Positions 34,169 to 43,588 are shown, counted from the first letter of the stretch. The stretch is 64,000 nucleotides of DNA from Tsukamurella paurometabola (GCF_900631615.1 NZ_LR131273.1:1798001-1862000), one strand, 5' to 3'. Numbers and translations: made by a program. Notes: a model not told the origin generated them from the letters alone.

Positions 34169-35473
34169 GTGGCGGACGAGAACAGCCGGCGGTTCCCCCG
34201 GCAGTGGTGGGTGCTGGCCCTGTTCGCGGTGGCCGCGGGCGCGGCCGTGTGGCAGCAGTTCGTGCGGATCCCGTTCTCCACGCCCATGTACGGGCTCTTC
34301 CACAATCAGATCGACGCCGAGGTCTACCGCAAGGGCGGCGAGATCGTCGCGCACGGCGGCGACGGCCTGTACGACGGTCCGCTGCTCAACGGCATCCTGC
34401 CCTTCACCTACACACCGTTCGCGGGCGTGCTGTTCGTCCCCCTGAGCTGGATGTCCACGGACGTGCTGCGCTGGGTGTGGTCGATCGCGGTGATGCTCGC
34501 GCTGCTCGCCTGCATCCTCATCGCGCTGCGGCTCGTCGGCTTCGTGCGCGACGGCCGGGTGTGGTTCGCCGCGATCTGCCTGACGCTGGTCGCGACGGTG
34601 CTTGAGCCCGTCCGCACCACCCTCTGGTTCGGCCAGATCAACGTCTTCCTCATGCTCCTCCTGCTGTGGGACCTCGGCCGGCCGGCCGGCGCGCGGTTCA
34701 AGGGTTTCAGTATCGGAATCGCGGCCGGGATCAAGCTGACCCCGCTGTTCTTCCTGGCCTACCTCGTGGTCACCCGGCAGTGGCGCGAGGCCCGCACGGC
34801 CCTGGTGACCCTGGCCGGCACCGTCGTGATCGGCTTCCTGGTGATTCCGAAGGAGTCGTGGCAGTACTGGTCCGGCACGTTCCTCGACGCGAACCGCGTC
34901 GGCGAGCCCAACCAGGTGGGCAACCAGTCGATCAACGGTCTCATCGCCTTCCTCACCAACGCGGAGAAGCCGTCGACGGTCGTCTGGCTGGCGGTCGCCG
35001 TCCCGGCTGCGCTGGCGGGCCTCGCCATCGCGGCGTGGGCGTACCGCCGGGGCGTGGTCCTGCTCGCCGTCACCGTCGTGGGGCTCACGGCCTGCGCCGT
35101 CTCCCCGTTCTCCTGGGGGCACCACTGGGTGTGGATCGTGCCGCTACTGGTCCTCCTCCTCGCCCTGGCGATGCTGACCGACGATCCGCGCCGGCGGGCG
35201 CTCGCGCTGGTCGCGGCGGCAGGGCTCGTCGCCGCGACGTTCATCTGGGTCACCTACTTCCCGACCCTGCAGCCGACCGGCGTCGAGGACGTCCACGACA
35301 CCTACGCGATCGGCATCTTCCTGCGGCCGATGGACAACCCGGTGCTCAAGGTCCTCGCGAGCGGTGTCTACGTGTGGGTCTTCGTCGCCACCCTCATCGG
35401 GTCGGCCTGGTACCTGCGGAGCACGGACGGATCCGTGTCCGCGAGCGCGGAGCCCGCCGCCCGTGCAGCCTGA
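34169..35473 (+). CDS. GT87 polyprenyl-phosphate-mannose-dependent mannosyltransferase-like protein
   Basis: Integral membrane glycosyltransferase of 434 residues, about ten hydrophobic helices (for example WWVLALFAVAAGAAVWQQFV near the N-terminus). The first loop carries NQIDAEVYRKGGEIVAHGGDGLYD, with the Asp typical of GT-C alpha-mannosyltransferases such as PimE and the LM/LAM branching enzymes. FTYTPFAGVLFVPL and GIKLTPLFFLAYL are further family blocks. Expected to add mannose to lipoglycans on the outer membrane face. The GTG start has AGGAGGATCG upstream. It overlaps thrE-like downstream by 11 bases. Confidence 0.85.
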   Translation: MADENSRRFPRQWWVLALFAVAAGAAVWQQFVRIPFSTPMYGLFHNQIDAEVYRKGGEIVAHGGDGLYDGPLLNGILPFTYTPFAGVLFVPLSWMSTDVLRWVWSIAVMLALLACILIALRLVGFVRDGRVWFAAICLTLVATVLEPVRTTLWFGQINVFLMLLLLWDLGRPAGARFKGFSIGIAAGIKLTPLFFLAYLVVTRQWREARTALVTLAGTVVIGFLVIPKESWQYWSGTFLDANRVGEPNQVGNQSINGLIAFLTNAEKPSTVVWLAVAVPAALAGLAIAAWAYRRGVVLLAVTVVGLTACAVSPFSWGHHWVWIVPLLVLLLALAMLTDDPRRRALALVAAAGLVAATFIWVTYFPTLQPTGVEDVHDTYAIGIFLRPMDNPVLKVLASGVYVWVFVATLIGSAWYLRSTDGSVSASAEPAARAA

Positions 35474-36686
35474 CCGGGTCGACGACGACCGCCGCCTCCT
35501 CGCCTACCTCGGCGCCGCCATGATCGCGGGCGGCCAGCCCGTGCACGAGGTGGAGGACGAGCTCAAGAGCGTCGCCACGGCCATGGGGCACCCGCTCGCC
35601 CAGATCGGCGCCACGCCCACCGGGCTGACGCTGGGCCTCGAGCCCGGCGCCGCCGCCACCTTCGAGTCGGTCGACGGTCCGCTGCGGCTCGACCAGTCGG
35701 CCGTCGTCGCGGATGTCCGGCGGGGCCTCGCCGCTCGCACCCTCTCGGTCGACGAGGCGTTCGCCCGCCTCGGCGCCCTCCGCTCCCTGCCGCACCACTA
35801 CCCGCAGTGGGTGCAGGACCTCTCGTGGTCCGTGATCGCCGTCGGCATCGCCATGCTGCTGCAGCCGGGATGGCCGAACATCGCCGCCGCCGCGGTCGGC
35901 GGCGTCGTCGTGATGCTGCTGGTCAAGCTGGCGGGGCGGGTACGGCTCGCCGCTACGCTGCTCCCCACGATCGCCGCGTTCACGGTGGGCACGGGGGTCT
36001 TCGCCGCCGCGCAGGCGGGCTGGCTCGACGGTCCGCTGCGCACCCTCCTCGCGCCGCTCGCCGTTCTCCTCCCGGGCGCGCTCATGGTGACCGGCATGTC
36101 GGAGCTGGCCGCCGGCGCGATGGTCGCGGGCAGCGCCCGCCTCACCTTCGGCACGGTGCAGCTGCTGCTGTTCTCGCTCGGCATCCTCGCCGCCACCACG
36201 GCACTGGGCGTCGGCCCGGAACTGCTCGTCAACGAGCGGGTGAACCAACTCGGCTGGTGGGGGCCGCCCGTCGGGCTGGCGCTGATCTGCGTCGGGGTGT
36301 GCCTCAACGAGGGCGCGTCGATGCGGCTGCTTCCCGCGATCGGCCTCGTCGTGGCCGCCGCGTTCGGCGCGCAGATCGCCGGGCAGCACGTCTCCGGGGC
36401 GGTGCTGGGCGGCTTCCTCGGGGCGATCGCCGGCAGTCTCGGCGCCGCATTGGTGGCCGCCGTGCGACCGCAGTTCCCCCGCCTGGTGGTCTTCCTCCCC
36501 GCGTTCTGGGTGCTCGTCCCCGGCAGCCTGGGGCTGCTGTCGGTGACGTCGGTGGGCATCGACCCCGAACAGGGCGCGCGCACCGTCGTGGATGTGGCGG
36601 CGGTGATCTGCGCGCTCGCGCTCGGCCTCCTGTTCGGTTCGGCGCTGGCGCAGGCGATCGTCGCGCGGGCCGAACGGGTGCGGTAG
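35463..36686 (+). CDS. thrE: ThrE-type threonine/serine exporter
   Basis: Membrane exporter of 407 residues. The N-terminal cytosolic half ([36 protein letters not shown]) is the ThrE/DUF1212 domain with [14 protein letters not shown]. The C-terminal half has about nine to ten hydrophobic helices, ending before ARAERVR. Corynebacterial ThrE exports threonine and serine. The start is the GTG at 35463, inside the end of the mannosyltransferase gene and in the [13 protein letters not shown] context; this gives the usual length. The longer open frame upstream is a shadow. Confidence 0.85.
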   Translation: MQPDRVDDDRRLLAYLGAAMIAGGQPVHEVEDELKSVATAMGHPLAQIGATPTGLTLGLEPGAAATFESVDGPLRLDQSAVVADVRRGLAARTLSVDEAFARLGALRSLPHHYPQWVQDLSWSVIAVGIAMLLQPGWPNIAAAAVGGVVVMLLVKLAGRVRLAATLLPTIAAFTVGTGVFAAAQAGWLDGPLRTLLAPLAVLLPGALMVTGMSELAAGAMVAGSARLTFGTVQLLLFSLGILAATTALGVGPELLVNERVNQLGWWGPPVGLALICVGVCLNEGASMRLLPAIGLVVAAAFGAQIAGQHVSGAVLGGFLGAIAGSLGAALVAAVRPQFPRLVVFLPAFWVLVPGSLGLLSVTSVGIDPEQGARTVVDVAAVICALALGLLFGSALAQAIVARAERVR

Positions 36687-36701
36687 CGGCGCCCACGAGA
36701 A

Positions 36702-36734
36702 GTTCACCTTCCGACCGATTCATGTTCACATGCG
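36702..36734 (+). promoter_or_regulatory. PHO-box-like 11-bp direct repeats
   Basis: Three consecutive 11-base units, with GTTCACC at 36702-36708, a weaker middle unit (GACCGATTCAT), and GTTCACA at 36724-36730 exactly 22 bases after the first. This is the spacing of actinobacterial PHO boxes bound by PhoP/RegX3-type regulators. It fits phosphate-starvation control of the alkaline phosphatase that follows. Confidence 0.6.
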
Positions 36735-36751
36735 CATGTTTCGCTGCAGCA

Positions 36752-38221
36752 ATGACGAATCTTGGTAGGGGAAGGGCACGGGCGGCGCTGGCCGTCGGTG
36801 CGGTGGCGGTCCTCGGCGTGGTCGGCGCCTGCGGGAGCAACGACAGCGGTCCCGGCACGTCCGGTGACACGGCGTCCAAGGTGCAGATCGACCGCCGGGC
36901 CGCCGGCGACATCACGACGCACGGCGGGGCGAAGCGCCTCGACGGCGACCAGACGCAGGCGATCGCCGAGTCGATCCAGCGGTCGAAGGCCAAGAACGTG
37001 ATCCTCGTGATCGGCGACGGCACCGCCAACCAGGAGCTGACGCTCGCCCGGAACTACGAGTGGGGCGCGGGCGGCAAGATCCCCGGCATCGACGAGCTGC
37101 CGCTCTCGGGTGACTACACCACCTACGCCCTCGACAAGAACACCAAGAAGCCGGACTACACGACCGATTCCGCGGCGTCCGGATCGGCCTGGGCCACCGG
37201 CACCAAGACGTACAACGGTGCCGTCGGCGTCGACGTCAACGGCAAGCCCCAGCGCTCGATCCTGGAGATCGCCAAGGCCGACGGGCGTAAGACGGGCAAC
37301 GTCACCACCACCGAGCTGCAGGACGCCACCCCGGCCGTGCAGGTCGCGCACGTCGCCCAGCGCAAGTGCTACGGCCCCGTCGCCACCAAGGAGAAGTGCA
37401 GCTCCGACGCGCTCGAGAACGGCGGCCTCGGGTCCATCACCGAGCAGCTGATCGCCGCGCGCGCCGACGTCACCCTCGGCGGCGGCTGGAAGACCTTCCA
37501 GGAGACCGCGACCGCCGGTGAGTACAACGGCAAGACGCTCGAGGTGCAGGCCAAGGAGCGCGGCTACCGGATCGTCCGTTCGGGCGAGGAGCTCGACGGC
37601 GTCACCTCGGCGAACCAGGATCAGCCGCTGCTCGGCGTCTTCGCCGACGGGAACCTGCCGCGCCTGTGGGACAAGGCCACCGCCACCAAGGAGGGCGGCA
37701 AGGAGCCCGCGGTCACGTGCTCGCCCAACCCCGCGTTCGGCGCCACCCCGAAGCTCGCGTCGATGACGAAGAAGGCCATCGACCTCCTCAAGGGCGACAA
37801 GGGGTTCTTCCTGCAGGTCGAGTCCGGCTCCGTCGACAAGGCGAACCACGACGCCGACCCCTGCGGCCAGATCGGGGAGACCGTCCAGCTGTCGGAGGCC
37901 GTCACCGCGGCGCTCGAATTCGCCAAGCAGGACAAGGACACCCTCGTCATCGTGACCGGCGACCACGCGCACACCAGCCAGATCATCGAGGCCGGCACCG
38001 TCACCCCCGGCCTGACCCGTGCGCTCAACACGAAGGACGGCGGTGTGCTCACCGTCAACTACGGCACGTCGCTCGATCCGGGCGAGGAGCAGCACACCGG
38101 CGGCCAGGTCCGCATCGCCGCGTACGGCCCCGGCGCCGCCAACGTCGTGGGACTGACCGACCAGACCGACCCGTTCTTCTACATCACGGACGTGCTCGGC
38201 CTGGACCGCGACAAGAAGTAG
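36752..38221 (+). CDS. phoA: Alkaline phosphatase, PhoA type, lipoprotein
   Basis: Secreted metal-dependent phosphomonoesterase of 489 residues. The lipoprotein signal ends in VVGAC (Cys27). The active site is recognisable: metal Asp in [10 protein letters not shown], nucleophile in [13 protein letters not shown] (Ser140), [17 protein letters not shown] with metal ligands, TGDHAHTS, and a final His in EEQHTGGQV. It releases phosphate outside the membrane. The start at 36752 is the last Met before the signal peptide; an in-frame ATG at 36722 is possible. No ribosome site is clear. PHO-box repeats lie upstream and a hairpin downstream, and its 3' end is partly duplicated at 38250-38284. Confidence 0.93.
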   Translation: MTNLGRGRARAALAVGAVAVLGVVGACGSNDSGPGTSGDTASKVQIDRRAAGDITTHGGAKRLDGDQTQAIAESIQRSKAKNVILVIGDGTANQELTLARNYEWGAGGKIPGIDELPLSGDYTTYALDKNTKKPDYTTDSAASGSAWATGTKTYNGAVGVDVNGKPQRSILEIAKADGRKTGNVTTTELQDATPAVQVAHVAQRKCYGPVATKEKCSSDALENGGLGSITEQLIAARADVTLGGGWKTFQETATAGEYNGKTLEVQAKERGYRIVRSGEELDGVTSANQDQPLLGVFADGNLPRLWDKATATKEGGKEPAVTCSPNPAFGATPKLASMTKKAIDLLKGDKGFFLQVESGSVDKANHDADPCGQIGETVQLSEAVTAALEFAKQDKDTLVIVTGDHAHTSQIIEAGTVTPGLTRALNTKDGGVLTVNYGTSLDPGEEQHTGGQVRIAAYGPGAANVVGLTDQTDPFFYITDVLGLDRDKK

Positions 38222-38284
38222 ACAAGAAGGAGGCGGGTGGCCCTTCGGCATCACGACGTGCGTGGCCTGGACCGCGACGAGAAG
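38183..38284 (+). repeat. Near-duplicate of the phosphatase gene's last 36 bases
   Basis: Bases 38183-38218 (the final codons of the phosphatase, [12 protein letters not shown]) reappear at 38250-38284 with about 32 of 36 matches and one base deleted. The two copies are 66-67 bases apart. The second copy lies outside any gene, between the stop codon and the terminator hairpin. It looks like the scar of a tandem duplication. Confidence 0.7.
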
Positions 38285-38302
38285 GCGCCCCGACACCCCG
38301 TC

Positions 38303-38335
38303 AGCGGCGGCCCGGATTCGTTCCGGGCCGCCGCT
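38303..38335 (+). terminator. Strong hairpin after the alkaline phosphatase
   Basis: Perfect 14-bp stem AGCGGCGGCCCGGA/TCCGGGCCGCCGCT around a TTCGT loop. The following tract (CCGGCTTTCC) is only weakly T-rich, but the stem is very stable. Confidence 0.65.
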
Positions 38336-38412
38336 CCGGCTTTCCGCCCTTCTCCGCCGACGGTCCGCCCGCTACCGTGGGTGCAGACGCAAACGTCGAG
38401 GGGGAGGTCCAC

Positions 38413-39003
38413 ATGTATCCGAACGCCGCGCCGCCGGTGCCACGCATCTACCGCGCGCTCGCGCTGATCCAGGCGACCATCGCCGCGCTCACCCTCGTGG
38501 GGCTGGTGATCTGGTGGATGGCGACGTATCCGTCGATGAGCGAGGACTACGACGACGACTTCGGTCTCGGCGTGATGATGTTCCTGATGCTCACGCCCAC
38601 CCTGATCCAGGTGGCCCTGATGTTCGTGCCGCTCATCGGCCTGGCCGTCTTCGTCGCACGCGGTTCCCTGCCGGCCCGGGTCTCCAGCTGCTGCATCTGG
38701 GGTGCGCTGATGCTGCTGGGACTCATCGCCGTGCCGGTGCACCCGGCCTACGTCCTGGTGCTGTTCGTCTCGCTCTGCATGCTGTTGGCGCTCGCCTTCG
38801 CCGACCGGCTCGGCGGCGGCCGTCGCCAGCCGCCGCCTCCCGGTCCGGTCCCCGCGGGCTTCCCGCCGCCCGCCCCGTGCGCGACGGGGCAGTTCCCGGC
38901 GGTCCCGCCGTACCAGACGGGCCAGTTCCCGGCCGTCCCGCCGCACGACTCGGGCCGGTTCCCGGGCCCCTCCATGGACAAGGGGCCCGGCCCCGCGCAG
39001 TGA
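38413..39003 (+). CDS. Membrane protein with Pro-rich cytosolic tail, unknown function
   Basis: Small integral membrane protein of 196 residues with four hydrophobic segments in the first 135 (LALIQATIAALTLVGLVIWW, then VMMFLMLTPTLIQVALMFV and two more). The C-terminal 60 residues are Pro/Gly-rich with a repeated TGQFPAVPP unit (twice, then a degenerate SGRFPGPS). I recognise no family. The ribosome site GGGGGAGG lies 5 bases before the ATG at 38413. It converges with the sugar permease gene, 10 bases apart. Tail repeats of this kind often mediate protein contacts, but that is conjecture. Confidence 0.75.
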   Translation: MYPNAAPPVPRIYRALALIQATIAALTLVGLVIWWMATYPSMSEDYDDDFGLGVMMFLMLTPTLIQVALMFVPLIGLAVFVARGSLPARVSSCCIWGALMLLGLIAVPVHPAYVLVLFVSLCMLLALAFADRLGGGRRQPPPPGPVPAGFPPPAPCATGQFPAVPPYQTGQFPAVPPHDSGRFPGPSMDKGPGPAQ

Positions 39004-39013
39004 GCGCGGGGGC

Positions 39014-40276
39014 TCAGGCTCTGCCGGACGAGGTCCGCGCCCGCCGGCTGAGCGAGTCGATCGCCACGGCGAGCAGCAGCACGCCGCCCGTCACCATGAA
39101 CCGGACCGACGAACCCACGCCGATGATGTTCAGCCCGTTCGAGATCGCCTGCAGCACCAGGATCCCGAGCAGTGCCGAGTAGGCGGAGCCGCGGCCGCCG
39201 AACAGCGACGTGCCGCCGATGACCGCGGCGGCGATGGCCGTGAGGTTGGTGTCCGTCGTACCGGTCGACTGGGAGACGCTGGTCAACAGGCCCGCCGCCG
39301 CGAGACCGCCGAGCGCCGCGAGCGTGGACGTCAGCGCGAAGACGGACATGTAGATCCCCGTGGCCCGGATACCCGAGCGGCGGGCGGCTTCGACGTTGCC
39401 GCCGACCGCGAAGACGTGCCGGCCCCAGGTCGTCCGGCGCAGCGCGAAGTCCATGACGATCACCAGGAACACGAAGAAGACCCACAGGTACGAGAAGCCG
39501 CGGTCGATGTTCACGTAGTACGTGAGGTAGCCCAGGCCGATCGCCAACGCCGCCGTCTTGGCCGCGATGAGCGCGGGCGCCGGCGTGCTCAGGCCCGCGC
39601 GGGAGCGCGTCCGAGCACCCCACAGCTGGCTGCCGAGGAACACCAGCGAGGCCAGGGCGACGAGGGCGTACGAGGCTGCGCCCGTGACGAACTGGTTCCG
39701 TGCGAAGTCGAGCAGGAACGAACCCTGCGGCAGGTTGATCGTTCCGGTGGAGCCCAGGATCCACAGCAGGAGTCCCTGGAACCCCAGGAGCCCGGCGAGC
39801 GAGAAGACGAAGGACGGGACGCCGATCCGCGTGAAGAGCAGCCCGTAGAACAGGCCGATCGCGAGGCCACTGCCCAGTGCCGCGAGGATCGCGAGCGGCT
39901 CGGAGACACCGTGATTGACCATGAGGACGGCCAGCACCGCGGCGGAGACACCGCTCACCGAGCCGACGGACAGGTCGATCTCCCCGAGCAGCAGCACGAG
40001 CACGATACCGAGGGCGATGATGCCCGTCGGCGCCGCGAACTGGGTGATGGACACCAGGTTCCGGGACGAGAGGAAGCTCGGTTCCACCGCGTAGAAGACG
40101 ATCGAGATGACGATCAGCCCGATGATCACGGGTAGGGTGCCCAGGTCGCCCGACTTGATGCGGGCCGCTTGCGACCGGACGAGCCCGCCGAAGCCCTTGG
40201 CGGCGATCAGCCGCTCGTCCGCGAGATCCGCGGCCACGGGGGATGTGGTCGTCGTCGTATCGGTGCCGCTCGTCAT
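39014..40276 (-). CDS. Xylose-type sugar ABC transporter, permease
   Basis: Inner-membrane permease of 420 residues with ten or more hydrophobic helices, of the ribose/xylose (BPD_transp_2, XylH-like) family. The signature EIDLSVGSVSGVSAAV and the loop ANAVGGNVEAARRSGI-like AVGGNVEAARRSGI are present, as is the IAAAVIGGTSLFGGRGS block. The N-terminal 45 residues are Thr-rich and cytosolic. The ATG at 40276 overlaps the stop of the ATPase gene by 4 bases (ATGA). Third gene of a binding protein-ATPase-permease operon reading minus; sugar specificity is inferred from family resemblance only. Confidence 0.92.
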   Translation of the reverse strand: MTSGTDTTTTTSPVAADLADERLIAAKGFGGLVRSQAARIKSGDLGTLPVIIGLIVISIVFYAVEPSFLSSRNLVSITQFAAPTGIIALGIVLVLLLGEIDLSVGSVSGVSAAVLAVLMVNHGVSEPLAILAALGSGLAIGLFYGLLFTRIGVPSFVFSLAGLLGFQGLLLWILGSTGTINLPQGSFLLDFARNQFVTGAASYALVALASLVFLGSQLWGARTRSRAGLSTPAPALIAAKTAALAIGLGYLTYYVNIDRGFSYLWVFFVFLVIVMDFALRRTTWGRHVFAVGGNVEAARRSGIRATGIYMSVFALTSTLAALGGLAAAGLLTSVSQSTGTTDTNLTAIAAAVIGGTSLFGGRGSAYSALLGILVLQAISNGLNIIGVGSSVRFMVTGGVLLLAVAIDSLSRRARTSSGRA

Positions 40277-41100
40277 TCGGCCGCCTCCTCGGTGCGAGTG
40301 GTGCGCTGTGCCCGCGCGGCGACGACGTTGTCGGACGCGCCGGTGATCGCCGCGACGAGCTGTTCGGTCGTGGCCTCGTCCACGCGGAACTCGGCCGCGT
40401 TGCGGCCCAGGCGGAGAACGTAGATCCGGTCGGCGACGGCCTGGACGTCGGCCATGTTGTGGCTGATGAGGATGACCCCGAGGCCGTTCGCCCGCAGTCG
40501 CTCGATCAGGTTGAGCACCTCGGCGGTCTGGGCGACGCCGAGCGCGGCGGTCGGCTCGTCGAGGAGCACGACCTTGGGGTCGCCGACCAGGCTGCGGGCG
40601 ATCGCGACGGTCTGCCGCTGGCCGCCCGACAGCGAGGCGACAGGAATCCGGACCGACGGAATCTTCGCGGACAGACTGCGCAGCAGGCGCCACGCCTCGG
40701 TCTCCATCGCCACCTCGTCGATCACGCCGAGGTGGTTCTTCTCGTTGCCCAGGAAGAGGTTCGCGACGACGTCGAGGTTGTCGCACAGCGCGAGGTCCTG
40801 GAAGACCGTGGCGATGCCGAGCGACTGCGCCGCGGACGGCCCGGCGACGGACACCGTCCGGCCCTCGAGGGTGATGCGGCCCTCGTCGGGCTGGTAGACG
40901 CCGGAGATGATCTTGATGATCGTCGACTTGCCGGCGCCGTTGTCGCCGACCAGGGCGACGACTTCGCCGGCCCGGACCTCGAGCGTGACGTCGGTGAGCG
41001 CCTGCACGGCGCCGAATCGTTTGTTGATGCCGGACAGGGCGAGGACGGCGGCCGAATCGGCCACCGCCCCCGCGTCCTCCGGCTGCGCGGAGTCGCTCAT
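40273..41100 (-). CDS. Xylose-type sugar ABC transporter, ATP-binding subunit
   Basis: ABC ATPase of 275 residues: Walker A GDNGAGKST, Q-loop FQDLAL, signature LSGGQRQTVAIARSL, Walker B VVLLDEPTAAL, and switch histidine in ISHNMAD. It is half the length of XylG/RbsA, which have two ATPase domains, so it probably works as a homodimer, as in the single-domain subgroup of this family. The start at 41100 overlaps the last base of the binding-protein stop codon (TAATG). It powers sugar import with the permease at 39014. Confidence 0.93.
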   Translation of the reverse strand: MSDSAQPEDAGAVADSAAVLALSGINKRFGAVQALTDVTLEVRAGEVVALVGDNGAGKSTIIKIISGVYQPDEGRITLEGRTVSVAGPSAAQSLGIATVFQDLALCDNLDVVANLFLGNEKNHLGVIDEVAMETEAWRLLRSLSAKIPSVRIPVASLSGGQRQTVAIARSLVGDPKVVLLDEPTAALGVAQTAEVLNLIERLRANGLGVILISHNMADVQAVADRIYVLRLGRNAAEFRVDEATTEQLVAAITGASDNVVAARAQRTTRTEEAAE

Positions 41101-42215
41101 TACTTGATGCCCGCCCCCTCGCACGCGTCCTTGTACTGCGGGGTGCAGACCTGGTCGGCCGTGTAGAACTTGTCGGCGAGCACCGTGCTCGCGACGTTCG
41201 CCTTCGTCACCGCGATGGGGGTGAAGATGTACGACGCGACGTCCTGGTACTTCGTCTGCTTGATCCCCGTGGTCGCGGTCTCGGGGGCGGTCTTGCCGCC
41301 CGCCACCGCGACGGCCACCTCCGCCGCCGTGTTCGCCTCGATCGCGATCGGCTTGTACACCGTCATGGACTGCTGGCCGGCGACGATGCGCTGGATGGCG
41401 GCGAGTTCGGCGTCCTGGCCGGTGATCGGCGGGAGACCGTTCGCCGGAACGCCCGCGCCGGTCAGGGCGGCGACCACGCCGCCCGCCTGCCCGTCGTTCG
41501 CCGCGTACACGCCCTGGATGTCCGCCGGCTTCGTGCGGCTGAGCTGATCGTTCACGAACTGCTGCGCCTTGTCGGGGCTCCAGTCGGGGTTGTCGAATTC
41601 GGCGAGGACCTTGATCCCGCTGCCGTCGATGACGCTGTGGGCGCCGGCCTTGAACTGCGCCGCGTTGGGATCGGTCGGCGAACCGTTGAGCATGAGGATG
41701 TTGCCCTTACCGCCCAGCGCGTCCACCAGCGCCTTGCCCTGGATCTTGCCGACCTGCTCGTTGTCGAACGACATGTAGTAGTCCGCGCCCTTGATGAACC
41801 GGTCGTACGCGATCACCGGGATCTTGGCGTTGCGCGCGGCCGTGACCATGCCGCCGGCGCCGTCGCCGTTGACGGGATCGAGCACGAGCACCTTCGCGCC
41901 CGCGGTGATCGCCGCGTCGACCTGCTGGGACTGCTTCGCCTCGTCCTGGTCGGCGTTGTAGTACGACACCTTGCAGCTGCTGCACAGCTCGGCGACCTTC
42001 TTCTCGAAGAGCGGCTTGTCGAACGCCTCGTACCGGGTGGTCTTCGATTCGGGTAGGAGGAGCGCGATGGTGGTGCCCGCGCCGGACGCACCGGAGCCGC
42101 CGGACCCCTTGTCATCGGAGCTGTTGGCATTGCAGCCGGCCAGAGCGGCCACGCCCAGCGCCGCGGCGAAGCCGCCGGCGAGCGCGCGGCGCGCACGTGA
42201 ATGAACCGTGTTCAC
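41100..42215 (-). CDS. Sugar-binding lipoprotein of the ABC transporter (XylF-like)
   Basis: Lipid-anchored periplasmic-binding-protein of type I (371 residues). The signal peptide ends in lipobox LAGC and a Gly/Ser linker. The fold blocks KVLVLDPVNGDGAGGMV, IPVIAYDRFIKGADYYMSFDNEQVGKIQG (landmarks) and GVYAANDGQAGGVV match D-xylose-binding proteins: SYDR/AYDR and NDG positions contact sugar. First gene of the transport operon. The divergent ROK regulator lies 185 bases away with inverted GAACACAA sites between. Confidence 0.92.
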   Translation of the reverse strand: MNTVHSRARRALAGGFAAALGVAALAGCNANSSDDKGSGGSGASGAGTTIALLLPESKTTRYEAFDKPLFEKKVAELCSSCKVSYYNADQDEAKQSQQVDAAITAGAKVLVLDPVNGDGAGGMVTAARNAKIPVIAYDRFIKGADYYMSFDNEQVGKIQGKALVDALGGKGNILMLNGSPTDPNAAQFKAGAHSVIDGSGIKVLAEFDNPDWSPDKAQQFVNDQLSRTKPADIQGVYAANDGQAGGVVAALTGAGVPANGLPPITGQDAELAAIQRIVAGQQSMTVYKPIAIEANTAAEVAVAVAGGKTAPETATTGIKQTKYQDVASYIFTPIAVTKANVASTVLADKFYTADQVCTPQYKDACEGAGIK

Positions 42216-42314
42216 AAGGTCTCCTCAGAGTTCAGGGCGCCCGACTGCGCCGCCGATCGTTCCCCAGCGGAACAGGGATCAGTGTTATACGTCACACGTT
42301 TGCGGTCAAGACTT

Positions 42315-42360
42315 GAACACAAATCCTCGGATGTCTGTTTGATGAAGAAGTCTTGTGTTC
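42315..42360. promoter_or_regulatory. Inverted GAACACAA/TTGTGTTC pair between sugar operon and ROK gene
   Basis: GAACACAA (42315-42322) and its exact inverse TTGTGTTC (42353-42360) lie 38 bases apart in the divergent promoter region. This is the geometry of a looping or paired operator, most likely for the ROK repressor encoded at 42401. Confidence 0.5.
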
Positions 42361-42400
42361 GTCGCTTGACGTTTGTTCCTCGCTGCCCGCACAGTGGGGT

Positions 42401-43588
42401 ATGCCACGTTCCGGCGCCGGATCGCCGTGGTCGTCCTCCGGGTCGACCGCGGCCCTGCGTGTGGCCAATGAGCAACGGATCGTGGGCGTCCTCCGCGCGG
42501 ATCCCGCGTCCCGGCACACCCAGGCGGAGCTGGCACGGGCGACGGGGCTCGCTCCCGCCACCGTCTCGAACATCGTTCGCGACCTGGTGACCGCCGGTCT
42601 CGTCGAGGCGGAGGCGGGATCCGGCCGGCGCGGCGGGCGCGTCCGGCTCTCCCGGAGCGTCGGGCTCGTCGCGGGGGTCGACTTCGGGCACTCGCACCTC
42701 GCCGTGGCGGTCGGCGACGTCACCGGGGCGATCCTGATCGAGGAGCGCCGTCCGCTCCCGCCGGAGCACGCGCACGACACGTCGCTGCTGCTCGCGCGGG
42801 ACGTGCTCCGCGCATCGCTGGCCCGGATGCGGGCGGACCCGGAGAACGACGGGGTGCCGCTGCTGCGCATCGGGATGGCCGTCCCGGCGCCCGTGAGCGA
42901 GGGGGTGATCCACGATCCGGGGATCCTGCCGGGATGGCACGACGTCGATGCGGTGGCCGCGGCGGAGGCGGCCTTCGACCTCCGTGTCGACGTCGAGAAC
43001 GACGCCACGCTCGGCGCGCTGGCGGAGCATCGCCGCGGCATCGCACAGGGGCGGCGCAGCTCCGTCTTCGTGAAGGCGTCCTCCGGCGTCGGCGCGGGGA
43101 TCGTGCTCGACGACCGGATCTACCGGGGCACCAACGGGACGGCGGGCGAGGTGGGACATCTCACCCTCGACGAGCACGGCCCCCCGTGCCGATGCGGCGG
43201 ACGCGGCTGCCTGGAGGCGTACGCCTCCACGGCGGCGGTGGTCGCGATGCTGGCGGGCAGGCACCCCGGCATCGACTTCGACGGTGCGCTCGAACTCGCT
43301 CGCGGGGGCGACGCCGCGGCCCGGCGGGCCGTCGAGGACGCGGGACTGCACCTGGGGTGGGGACTCGCCGGAGTCGCCAACCTCCTGGACCCGGACCTCA
43401 TCGTGCTCGGCGGAGACATGGCCCGGGCCGGGGACCTGCTGCTGGAATCGACCCGCATGGGCCTGCGCCGGAACGCGCTCAGCGCCGTCGCGCGGACCCC
43501 GGTGGCGGTGAGCGCGCTCGGGGAACGCGCCTCGCTGGTCGGCGCCGTCCTCCTCGCCGCCGAGCGGATCGACCTGACGCTCGCCTGA
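42401..43588 (+). CDS. ROK family transcriptional regulator (XylR/NagC-like)
   Basis: Repressor of 395 residues: N-terminal helix-turn-helix (HTQAELARATGLAPATVSNIVRDLVTAGLV, about residues 39-68) and a ROK sugar-kinase-like domain with LVAGVDFGHSHLAVAVGD and the zinc motif CRCGGRGCLEAYAS. Such proteins sense the sugar imported by the adjacent transporter. Many ROK regulators lack kinase activity, and I cannot judge this one. Divergent from the binding-protein gene. The start at 42401 is the last Met before the HTH; ribosome site weak. Confidence 0.9.
   Translation: MPRSGAGSPWSSSGSTAALRVANEQRIVGVLRADPASRHTQAELARATGLAPATVSNIVRDLVTAGLVEAEAGSGRRGGRVRLSRSVGLVAGVDFGHSHLAVAVGDVTGAILIEERRPLPPEHAHDTSLLLARDVLRASLARMRADPENDGVPLLRIGMAVPAPVSEGVIHDPGILPGWHDVDAVAAAEAAFDLRVDVENDATLGALAEHRRGIAQGRRSSVFVKASSGVGAGIVLDDRIYRGTNGTAGEVGHLTLDEHGPPCRCGGRGCLEAYASTAAVVAMLAGRHPGIDFDGALELARGGDAAARRAVEDAGLHLGWGLAGVANLLDPDLIVLGGDMARAGDLLLESTRMGLRRNALSAVARTPVAVSALGERASLVGAVLLAAERIDLTLA

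Noticed and set aside
35807-36751. Upstream extension of the alkaline phosphatase frame across the thrE gene
   Set aside because: The extension is Arg/Gly-rich shadow sequence. The signal peptide and PHO box show that the gene starts near 36752.
39014-40786. Fusion of the sugar permease with part of the ATPase in one minus-strand frame
   Set aside because: The first 170 residues are shadow of the ATPase gene; the permease begins at the ATG at 40276, overlapping the ATPase stop in the usual way.
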